From: Nitrospinaceae bacterium
GTDB taxonomy: Bacteria > Nitrospinota > Nitrospinia > Nitrospinales > VA-1
DNA: 10,768 nucleotides
Assembly: GCA_012961055.1 (NCBI GenBank)
Contig: DUAA01000267.1
Location: 1-10,768 of the forward strand
Direction: 5' to 3'
Under the pieces are notes generated by a model that saw only the letters and a program-made list of their open reading frames with translations, was not told the origin of the DNA and did no database searches. The translations under genes and the position numbers were made by a program. The number at the start of each line of letters is the position of its first letter. Position 1 is the stretch's first letter. Below, piece after piece: positions 1 through 4,939 of the stretch.

Positions 1-1207
1 CAGTACTTATTTTTAAATAGGTGTCATTGTAATCTAATCTACCATTAAGTTTGTAAATAGAATGAATGGGAATAAAGATAATCATGAGTGTTACGAGCCA
101 GAGCTTTCCACTTTTGTAGCCATCTCCTGAAGTATTCTTTCGATAAAAGTCCGCAATAAATTTTCCTGCAAATAGGCATCCAACTGGAATTATCGGCACT
201 TGATAGTATTCGTGAATAAAATTATATTTGGCAGCAATTACAAAATACAAACAGATGGAAAAGAACCAAACATGAAGGACATGGTTTTCCTTGTTCGAGG
301 TATATGCTCTCATCCCTAATACGACAAAAGGAAAAACGGTGAAAGCGAACATTTTTTCGACAAGTCGGGTCCAAAAAATAAGTTTCCAATATCTGAGGGT
401 AAAGAGAACTTCATAGTCTTTGAGCATATCCAACCAAATGTTGGAGCCCCCATAGGTTTCAAACTGGAGCCTGGCAATGTAGCTGTACCAGAGAGCAGGG
501 GGAATCAGGATTGCTATTACAAATACATACAATAAGGGCTGGTAAAAAATTTTTCCTCGAAATTTGTTCCAGGCCAAGAATAGGAGGGGTGCCCCCATAT
601 AGAGAGTCGGGAGTTTAATCAAAAAGGCGAGTGTTGAGAAGAGTGAAGCTAGAATAAAGTGGCTCCATTTTCTGGTATCGAGCCAACGGGCAAACATATA
701 TATCATTGAAATGGAGAAGAAAATCATGGCTGACTCGGGCATAAAGGTACGCGAGTAATAAACACTGAAAGGGAGTACAGAAAAAATTCCACAAGCCACA
801 ATGGCGGAAGTTTCGTCGAAATAGCGTTTCCCTAAAAGATAAAGAAACCAGATCGAGCCCATGCTAAAGACAATTGCTACTAGACGGCCTAAAATTTCAT
901 CAAAACCAAAAATTTTATATAGAAGTGCAACGAGGTAGGTGAAAAGAGGAAATTCAAAATGGAATATTGAACCTATCATGTTTCGGCTGGGAGTGAAAAA
1001 GTTCATTCCATCGGCATAAAAATTATAAGCAATTGTGGCGGTCAAGGTCTGTCGCCAGGCATGAAAATCTAATAGAGGATTGGTCACCCCCCATAGGCGT
1101 ATAGCCAGTGCAATAAAAAAGATTCCTAATAATATTTTTGAGGGACGGATAGACTTAGCTTGGGAATCTGTAGTTTTGGAAAGCCTTGGAGACGAAGAAT
1201 TATTCAC
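1..1207 (-). CDS. GT39/PMT-like integral membrane glycosyltransferase, 3' end beyond left edge
   Basis: This reading frame is open for 402 codons from a GTG start to the window edge, so the C-terminus is missing. It is a polytopic membrane protein. A first membrane segment (about residues 24-41) is followed by a loop with DFHAWRQ (47-53), typical of lipid-phosphate-sugar-dependent GT-C enzymes of the PMT_2/ArnT type. Further marks are FHFEFPLFTYLVALLY (82-97), SRTFMPESAMIFF (152-164) and HEYYQVPIIP (332-341), which recur in GT39-annotated proteins. Several more hydrophobic helices follow. Family members move a sugar from a polyprenyl-phosphate carrier to an acceptor on the outer face of the inner membrane; acceptor and sugar here are unknown. 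The GTG start is chosen because AAGGA lies 9 nt upstream and an in-frame TAA lies just before it. The gap to the upstream oleC-like gene is 21 nt, suggesting co-transcription. Family call is fairly secure, substrate is not. Confidence 0.8.
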   Translation of the reverse strand, partial: MNNSSSPRLSKTTDSQAKSIRPSKILLGIFFIALAIRLWGVTNPLLDFHAWRQTLTATIAYNFYADGMNFFTPSRNMIGSIFHFEFPLFTYLVALLYKIFGFDEILGRLVAIVFSMGSIWFLYLLGKRYFDETSAIVACGIFSVLPFSVYYSRTFMPESAMIFFSISMIYMFARWLDTRKWSHFILASLFSTLAFLIKLPTLYMGAPLLFLAWNKFRGKIFYQPLLYVFVIAILIPPALWYSYIARLQFETYGGSNIWLDMLKDYEVLFTLRYWKLIFWTRLVEKMFAFTVFPFVVLGMRAYTSNKENHVLHVWFFSICLYFVIAAKYNFIHEYYQVPIIPVGCLFAGKFIADFYRKNTSGDGYKSGKLWLVTLMIIFIPIHSIYKLNGRLDYNDTYLKIST

Positions 1208-1216
1208 TCTAATGAA

Positions 1217-1221
1217 TCCTT
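1217..1221 (-). promoter_or_regulatory. Ribosome binding site deciding the GTG start of the glycosyltransferase
   Basis: AAGGA on the minus strand ends 9 nt before GTG at 1207. No ATG is available in frame near the N-terminus and an in-frame TAA sits between the preceding gene and this GTG, so the site supports the GTG start. Confidence 0.55.
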
Positions 1222-1228
1222 AAAATTA

Positions 1229-2845
1229 TTATTGGTTTTCGGCCCAGATGGCCATTTCTTCGCGAAAAATCTTGGCGTTGTGCCTGACATCTACCGGAAA
1301 ATCTGAATAAAAAAGTATTTTTTCAATGGAACGGGTATGTGGGAAGGCGGCTCCGAGCTCGAGTAACTCTTTAATAAAGGTTTTCCGGTCTTTATTCCTG
1401 CTACAATTTTCAGGATCAATAATAATGACGGGTTCTCGATTGTTTCCTCGCCCTTTTCCGACCAGCGCAGATTGCTTGACATCGGAGTGTTGGTTGAAAA
1501 TAGCTTCGCAAGGAATGGTGAATAATGTGTTCGTGCCGATGATAACACGATGGTTTTTTCTGCCGCAAAACCACAGTCGGTTTTCTTCATCCAATTTACC
1601 AACATCTCCCATTCGGTGCCAAAAGGTTTTACCATCCGAAATTTTGGCCAGACTTGTGACGTCATCTCGGTTGAAATAGGATTTTGTGACCCAGGGAGCT
1701 TTTACGATAATCTCTCCTATTTGTCCCGTGGCGACTTCGAGGCTTTCTTCCCATTTCGGGATGGCCTCATCTGAGATTTGGATAATTTTTATTTCAGCTC
1801 CGGGAACAGGTTTTCCCACGCAAGTTCCTTGCCCTTTTTCTGATTTTTCCCAAGTATCATTGACAATCTCTTGTCGCTCAATCGTGGTTACAGGAAGAGC
1901 TTCGGTAGCCCCATATGGAGTCAGGACTTTGCAATCCGGTTCCAAAATTGACTCGAAGCGTTTTAGTAGGGCTCCAGAAACCGGAGCCCCTGCAATCAAG
2001 ATGCGCCGTAGAGAAGGAAGCTGTATTTTGTTTTTTATGCAATAGCGGGTGACCGTATCCCATAGTGCCGGGGAACCAAAACTACTGTTGAGGTGATAGT
2101 CTCGAATGGGGTTGATTATGTTTTCAGGGTTCACCTTTGCCGGGCGGGTGGGGTCCATATTTGGGGTTACGATGCTCATTCCCATGGCAATACTAAATAA
2201 TCCAAATAAGGGGAAGGTGGGTAAATCTTTATCTCCCGGAAGAATATTAAAGTTCGCTCGAAGAATTTGAGTTTGATGGTCGAACATTCCGTGGGTGTAG
2301 GAAACCCCTTTTGCGGGGCCGGTACTACCGCTGGTGAATAAAACAGCTGCTACCTGGTCTTCATGACTTTTGTCCATTTGAAAATCAAATTGCCCTTTTA
2401 TTTTTACCTCTTTCAACGTGGTGCCTCGCCAAAACCATTTGTTGCCAACAGTAACTGAGAATTGAATAGACTTGAATGGATTGGGGACCAGAGTTTTTAT
2501 GGCATGCGCCAAAGGCATAGCTATGATTCCTCGCGGTTTGGACTGTTTGACACAGTTCAAAATATTTTTTTTACCTAACCCAGGGTCAATCAATACAGGA
2601 GCTGCTCCAGCCTTAAACAATGCAAACGTTAGTAAGATAAAGTCTGCTCCGTATGGAACCATTACGAGAACTCGGTCTCCCTTTCTCATTCCCTGGCGGA
2701 GAAGACCGGAGGCGACTAAATTACTCTCTTCTTCCAACTGCTTGAAGTTGATTTGGGTTTTGGCTATTAAATCAATGATGGCAGGCTGGTTTGGCATCTC
2801 TTTTGCCCAACGTGCTAAGTTGGAGGAAATATTACAAGACTTCAT
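1229..2845 (-). CDS. oleC: OleC-type beta-lactone synthetase (adenylate-forming acyl ligase family)
   Basis: A 538-residue ANL-superfamily enzyme with all core motifs: P-loop LFTSGSTGPAKG (169-180), YGATE (311-315), HRMGDVG (410-416, adenylate-binding Asp414), GRKNHRV (428-434) and a C-terminal catalytic-type Lys525 in RHNAKIFRE. From memory, several stretches match OleC of Xanthomonas rather than ordinary acyl-CoA ligases: FKAGAAPVLIDPG (77-89), DLPTFPLFGLF (207-217), NMDPTRPA (229-236), FGSPALW (256-262), GQGTCVGKPVPG (338-349) and the ending DFPVDVRHNAKI. OleC uses ATP to cyclise a 2-alkyl-3-hydroxyalkanoate into a beta-lactone, which OleB decarboxylates to a long-chain alkene. Length equals the family norm. 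The start lies 6 nt after the stop of the Hda-like gene and has no clear Shine-Dalgarno, suggesting translational coupling. OleA, OleB and OleD are not in this window. An alternative is a closely related uncharacterised fatty-acid ligase. Confidence 0.82.
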   Translation of the reverse strand: MKSCNISSNLARWAKEMPNQPAIIDLIAKTQINFKQLEEESNLVASGLLRQGMRKGDRVLVMVPYGADFILLTFALFKAGAAPVLIDPGLGKKNILNCVKQSKPRGIIAMPLAHAIKTLVPNPFKSIQFSVTVGNKWFWRGTTLKEVKIKGQFDFQMDKSHEDQVAAVLFTSGSTGPAKGVSYTHGMFDHQTQILRANFNILPGDKDLPTFPLFGLFSIAMGMSIVTPNMDPTRPAKVNPENIINPIRDYHLNSSFGSPALWDTVTRYCIKNKIQLPSLRRILIAGAPVSGALLKRFESILEPDCKVLTPYGATEALPVTTIERQEIVNDTWEKSEKGQGTCVGKPVPGAEIKIIQISDEAIPKWEESLEVATGQIGEIIVKAPWVTKSYFNRDDVTSLAKISDGKTFWHRMGDVGKLDEENRLWFCGRKNHRVIIGTNTLFTIPCEAIFNQHSDVKQSALVGKGRGNNREPVIIIDPENCSRNKDRKTFIKELLELGAAFPHTRSIEKILFYSDFPVDVRHNAKIFREEMAIWAENQ

Positions 2846-2851
2846 GGTGGG

Positions 2852-3592
2852 CTAAGATAAACCAAGAGTTGCCTTAACTAGGCGTAGGCTTACTTTTTTC
2901 TTTTGGATAAAAGATTCTCTATTAATAGTTGAAACTGCATTTTGAATAGAAATAAAATCTCGGGGTATACGGGCCAGCAAATAGTGGATGATGGGTTCTG
3001 GTAGAGTCAAGTTGATGTCTTTGGCTAGTTTTAAAATAATTTTTGCGGATGTGGAGTCATCAATAGGCTTGATCTCTGTGACCATTCCCCATTGAAGACG
3101 AGAGGTCAGGTAGCTTTCCATGGCAGAGTTTTTGTCGGGTGGGAGGTTAGAGGTGAATGCCAGTTTGCCTCCTTTAGCAATGATTTGATTGTAAATATGA
3201 TAAAGCATTTCTTGTGCCTTTAGGGACTGGGCAAGGTTTTCCACATTATCCATGAGAAAAAAATCCACGTGCAACAATTGCTCAAGATTTAGTTCTGATT
3301 CAGAGGGCGGATAGCTCCCCACCTTTTTGACAAAATCAGAGCCTTGGATGTGGATAGCTTGTAATCCTTTTTCCGCGGCGCGATTACCAATAGACAGGAG
3401 TAAATGGGTTTTTCCCAAGTTTTTCTGACCAAAAATATAGAGGGCTTGGTAGGGGGTTGGATTCTTTGAGCAGAACTCCTTCGCCGTTTCAAAAGCAATG
3501 CGTGATCCATCAGAAATAACAAAGTTGGAAAAATTATATTCCGGATGAGATGGAAAACTTAACAATAACTGTTGGCCGGGTTGGTCGTTCAT
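2852..3592 (-). CDS. hda: Hda-like DnaA-related AAA+ ATPase (DnaA regulatory inactivator type)
   Basis: This 246-residue protein is a DnaA-type AAA+ domain without the DnaA DNA-binding domain. It has Walker A GQKNLGKTH (55-63), Walker B FFLMDNVE (111-118, the DN-x-E form seen in E. coli Hda rather than the DD of DnaA), sensor 1 TSN (147-149), arginine finger Arg165 in SRLQWG, and a sensor-2-like Arg211. Residues 8-13, QLLLSF, fit a QLxLxF sliding-clamp-binding motif at the place where E. coli Hda carries QLSLPL. Hda bound to the DNA-loaded beta clamp stimulates DnaA-ATP hydrolysis and so prevents re-initiation; that role here is inferred. Length is close to Hda (about 230). The start keeps the clamp motif and has GGGG 4 nt upstream. 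It lies 11 nt after the lipoprotein gene and 6 nt before oleC. A generic DnaA-like ATPase is the alternative. Confidence 0.8.
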   Translation of the reverse strand: MNDQPGQQLLLSFPSHPEYNFSNFVISDGSRIAFETAKEFCSKNPTPYQALYIFGQKNLGKTHLLLSIGNRAAEKGLQAIHIQGSDFVKKVGSYPPSESELNLEQLLHVDFFLMDNVENLAQSLKAQEMLYHIYNQIIAKGGKLAFTSNLPPDKNSAMESYLTSRLQWGMVTEIKPIDDSTSAKIILKLAKDINLTLPEPIIHYLLARIPRDFISIQNAVSTINRESFIQKKKVSLRLVKATLGLS

Positions 3593-3603
3593 AATTCCCC
3601 GGA

Positions 3604-4038
3604 TTATTTTGGGCCAGCTTGAATTTCAATAGTAATATTCCCCAGCGTGGATTTTATCATCAAGGCGCAAAGCCAACCTTCTTTTTCGTAGTTCAGGACG
3701 GTGACCCCATGTTTTATGGAGTTGACCAGACTCCAACCCTTATTGACCATTTCATTTTGATAGAAACTGACGACTTCTCCTAGTGTGCCCCACCCAAAAT
3801 AGAAGAATCTGCCGACCTTGACGGTGCCACTCCCCGATTCGTATACAAAAGATTTTTCCTGGTTCTGTTTAAAGCCATTGGGTATAGGAATATCTGAAAA
3901 AGGATAGACCAGTTCAGGTGGAGGAGGTGGAGAGGGTGGAGAGGATGGGGGTTGGGTAGTCAATTCTTCCCATGTTGCGCACCCTGCTGAGAATAACAAT
4001 GTGCCAAATAATAAAAGCAGAAATAAACGTTTAGTCAT
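3604..4038 (-). CDS. Proline-rich lipoprotein of unknown function
   Basis: A 144-residue exported lipoprotein. The N-terminus MTKRL, a hydrophobic stretch (5-16) and lipobox FSAGC give cleavage before Cys20; residue 21 is Ala, so no Asp+2 inner-membrane retention signal, which favours the outer membrane. Residues 29-41 are almost only Pro and Ser with a run of five prolines, probably a stiff spacer off the membrane. The rest (about 45-144) looks like one small compact domain with alternating beta-type segments, including IPIPNGF (50-56), VGRFFYFGWG (75-84), VVSFYQNEMVNKGW (89-102) and a C-terminal strand pair. I recognise no named family and assign no function. The start is set by a strong AGGAGGAG whose bases lie inside the end of the upstream DUF2065 gene; the gap between the two genes is 5 nt. 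Confidence 0.8.
   Translation of the reverse strand: MTKRLFLLLLFGTLLFSAGCATWEELTTQPPSSPPSPPPPPELVYPFSDIPIPNGFKQNQEKSFVYESGSGTVKVGRFFYFGWGTLGEVVSFYQNEMVNKGWSLVNSIKHGVTVLNYEKEGWLCALMIKSTLGNITIEIQAGPK
3916..3951 (-). repeat. Polyproline-coding low-complexity tract
   Basis: These bases encode Pro/Ser residues 30-41 of the lipoprotein, including five consecutive prolines. The plus strand is a purine tract of GGTGG and GGAGG units, so it is also G-rich and could form a two-tetrad quadruplex on that strand. It is likely a spacer and a ribosome-slowing site dependent on EF-P. Confidence 0.6.
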
Positions 4039-4043
4039 CTTAT

Positions 4044-4229
4044 TTAATCTCCTCCTAAATAAACTACCACCAAGCCTGTCATCATAAGGAAAAACCCTAT
4101 CCCTCTCAGGGTTCTCGCGGGTATCTCAGGAACCTTTCGTGCTAAGGATTTAACTTGTTCTGGAAAACAAAAATAAGGAATGCCCTCAAAAATCATCATC
4201 AAACCCACGGCGGAAAGGAAAAGGTTCAT
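4044..4229 (-). CDS. DUF2065 (YjeT-like) small inner-membrane protein
   Basis: A 61-residue protein with two membrane helices (about residues 3-22 and 42-58) joined by a short charged loop. EGIPYFCFPE (15-24) and RGIGFFLMMTG (42-52) match the DUF2065/YjeT pattern (EG...P..., then R..G..L...G). Length equals the family norm of about 60. The frame is open further upstream to a TTG at 4400, but those 57 extra residues do not resemble the family, so ATG 4229 is taken. That ATG has no visible Shine-Dalgarno. It lies 8 nt after the stop of a possible 66-codon upstream frame, which could supply ribosomes by coupling. Family members are often encoded beside hflK/hflC (recalled), linking them loosely to membrane proteolysis; the biochemical role is unknown. 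It is first in the leftward gene train and divergent from two htrA genes. Confidence 0.8.
   Translation of the reverse strand: MNLFLSAVGLMMIFEGIPYFCFPEQVKSLARKVPEIPARTLRGIGFFLMMTGLVVVYLGGD
4049..4056 (-). promoter_or_regulatory. Strong Shine-Dalgarno of the lipoprotein gene, embedded in the DUF2065 coding end
   Basis: AGGAGGAG on the minus strand sits 10 nt before the lipoprotein ATG. The same bases encode the Gly-Gly part of the last codons (Leu-Gly-Gly-Asp) of the DUF2065 gene, so ribosomes finishing that gene expose or occupy the site. This implies coupled expression. Confidence 0.7.
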
Positions 4230-4237
4230 AGCTTGAA

Positions 4238-4438
4238 CTAATTGTAAATAAAGAGAAATTTCTGCACACTTTTTATTTTGACGTTGGCCAATCCATGGAA
4301 AGCTGGAATTAATACATTCATCAAAGATACATGAAAAACGAGTTTTTTGACGCCTATTAAATAGATTTGGCGATAAAAACGACCGGCAATTTTTAACCAA
4401 AGGTTAGTCGGCTTGAGAACTGGATAAAAACCTAACAT
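4238..4438 (-). CDS. Possible leaderless 66-codon frame upstream of the DUF2065 gene
   Basis: This frame starts at ATG 4438, where transcription from the leftward promoter would begin (7-8 nt after GATAAT). It would therefore be leaderless. It encodes a basic, hydrophobic peptide rich in Leu, Ile, Val and Lys, with no recognisable family, signal peptide or motif. Its TAG stop is 8 nt before the DUF2065 start, which itself lacks a Shine-Dalgarno, so a coupling role is conceivable. Base composition is AT-rich like non-coding DNA and nothing else argues for coding. It may simply be a chance frame in a 5' untranslated leader. Confidence 0.2.
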   Translation of the reverse strand: MLGFYPVLKPTNLWLKIAGRFYRQIYLIGVKKLVFHVSLMNVLIPAFHGLANVKIKSVQKFLFIYN

Positions 4439-4445
4439 CTATAAG

Positions 4446-4474
4446 ATTATCTTTTATCTAATAATGCGAGTCAA
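4446..4474 (-). promoter_or_regulatory. Sigma70-type promoter of the leftward gene train
   Basis: On the minus strand, TTGACT (4474-4469) is followed after exactly 17 bp by GATAAT (4451-4446); each box matches consensus at 5 of 6 positions. Predicted transcription start is about 4438-4439. No other site this good was seen upstream of the DUF2065 gene, so it probably serves DUF2065, the lipoprotein, hda, oleC and the glycosyltransferase. Confidence 0.6.
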
Positions 4475-4541
4475 TATATAATTAGTAATAGTAGATAGTT
4501 CAAAAGTCGGTTGGGCAGGTTCTTCCATAAAGGTTTTGAGG

Positions 4542-4571
4542 TTGTAAACAAAAGAAAAAGCGTTATATAAT
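4542..4571 (+). promoter_or_regulatory. Candidate rightward promoter in the divergent region
   Basis: TTGTAA (4542-4547), an 18-bp spacer and a perfect TATAAT (4566-4571). The start would be near 4578, about 360 nt before the first htrA start codon. It lies about 70 bp from the leftward promoter, making a divergent pair. It could drive htrA with a long leader or a separate small RNA. Confidence 0.45.
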
Positions 4572-4577
4572 TATTGG

Positions 4578-4775
4578 TAATAAATTTTCTTTTTGAATAG
4601 CTATTTCAGGGTTTGGCTGAACGGCCTTTGGGTTGCGCCAAAAATTGCCCCCTATCTTTTTGGTTCCCGTTAATGAATTTTTGATTACCATCGGGTTTGG
4701 ACGGATTGGAATTTGACTATTTCTTAATTAAGTCGTTAAGGAGTAATTAATCTCCCTTGAAAAACAGGGTTTTTA
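4578..4775 (+). ncRNA. Candidate structured leader or small RNA between divergent promoters
   Basis: This non-coding stretch starts at the predicted rightward transcription start and ends at a T-run inside a terminator-like hairpin. It contains two hairpins that cannot form together: TTTGGC (4612-4617) with GCCAAA (4637-4642), or CCAAAAA (4638-4644) with TTTTTGG (4657-4663). A further CCCG (4666-4669) can pair with CGGG (4692-4695) around an inner TAAT/ATTA. I recognise no known riboswitch or RNA family and no peptide frame of useful length. Structure is read by eye only, so this is a hypothesis. Confidence 0.25.
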
Positions 4776-4790
4776 AAGGAAGATTAATTA
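4744..4790. terminator. 47-nt nested palindrome, terminator- or attenuator-like
   Basis: Outer arms 4744-4758 and 4776-4790 pair at 14 of 15 positions; inner arms AAAAAC (4760-4765) and GTTTTT (4769-4774) pair fully around AGG. An alternative short stem CCCT (4754-4757) with AGGG (4766-4769) is followed at once by five T, the form of a weak intrinsic terminator for rightward transcripts. The site lies inside the divergent region, upstream of the first htrA. It could end a small RNA, attenuate htrA, or be a protein-binding palindrome. Confidence 0.4.
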
Positions 4791-4805
4791 ATTTTAACTT
4801 TTGAT

Positions 4806-4834
4806 TTGCTTGAAATTTATTGCAAAAGTATTAG
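4806..4834 (+). promoter_or_regulatory. Weak candidate proximal promoter for the first htrA gene
   Basis: TTGCTT (4806-4811), 17 bp, TATTAG (4829-4834). Box quality is modest but the spacing is ideal and it lies downstream of the palindrome, so it could give a shorter transcript that escapes any attenuation there. In this AT-rich DNA chance matches are likely. Confidence 0.22.
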
Positions 4835-4925
4835 GTTTCTATTAGTTTGACTGTTCTATTTAAAAAGCGTGGGTTTTTCTTTGAGGCCCCTTCCCCAGAA
4901 ATTCATTTTCGATTGTTCGTCAATT

Positions 4926-4930
4926 TGAGG
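4926..4930 (+). promoter_or_regulatory. Ribosome binding site fixing the start of the first HtrA
   Basis: TGAGG ends 9 nt before ATG 4940. The frame is open further upstream to a TTG at 4847, but only the ATG start places a short basic N-region directly before the hydrophobic signal peptide core and has this site. Confidence 0.65.
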
Positions 4931-4939
4931 ATTAAAAAT

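Larger units (their letters stand above)
4230..4939. other. 710-bp divergent intergenic region
   Basis: This is the only gene-poor stretch over 300 bases. In order it holds the leader of the leftward train with a possible 66-codon frame (4238-4438), the leftward promoter (4446-4474), a candidate rightward promoter (4542-4571), alternative hairpins (4612-4663), the nested palindrome (4744-4790), a weak proximal promoter (4806-4834) and the first htrA leader. It is clearly richer in A and T than the flanking genes. No tRNA, insertion sequence or direct repeat array was seen. Confidence 0.7.

Noticed and set aside
1326..2855. Several plus-strand open frames opposite the oleC gene
   Set aside because: They have no recognisable domains and lie opposite a clearly coding gene; they are what a real gene on the other strand leaves behind.
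4230..4400. Upstream extension of the DUF2065 gene to a TTG at 4400
   Set aside because: The extra 57 residues are unlike the family, which normally starts at the first membrane helix, and the DNA composition is like the surrounding leader.
4713..4741. TTGACT at 4713 as a -35 box for the first htrA
   Set aside because: No acceptable -10 box at 16-18 bp spacing; TTAAGG is too poor.
4847..4939. Upstream extension of the first HtrA to a TTG at 4847
   Set aside because: It would put 31 residues before a standard signal peptide and has no suitable ribosome site, whereas ATG 4940 has TGAGG 9 nt upstream.
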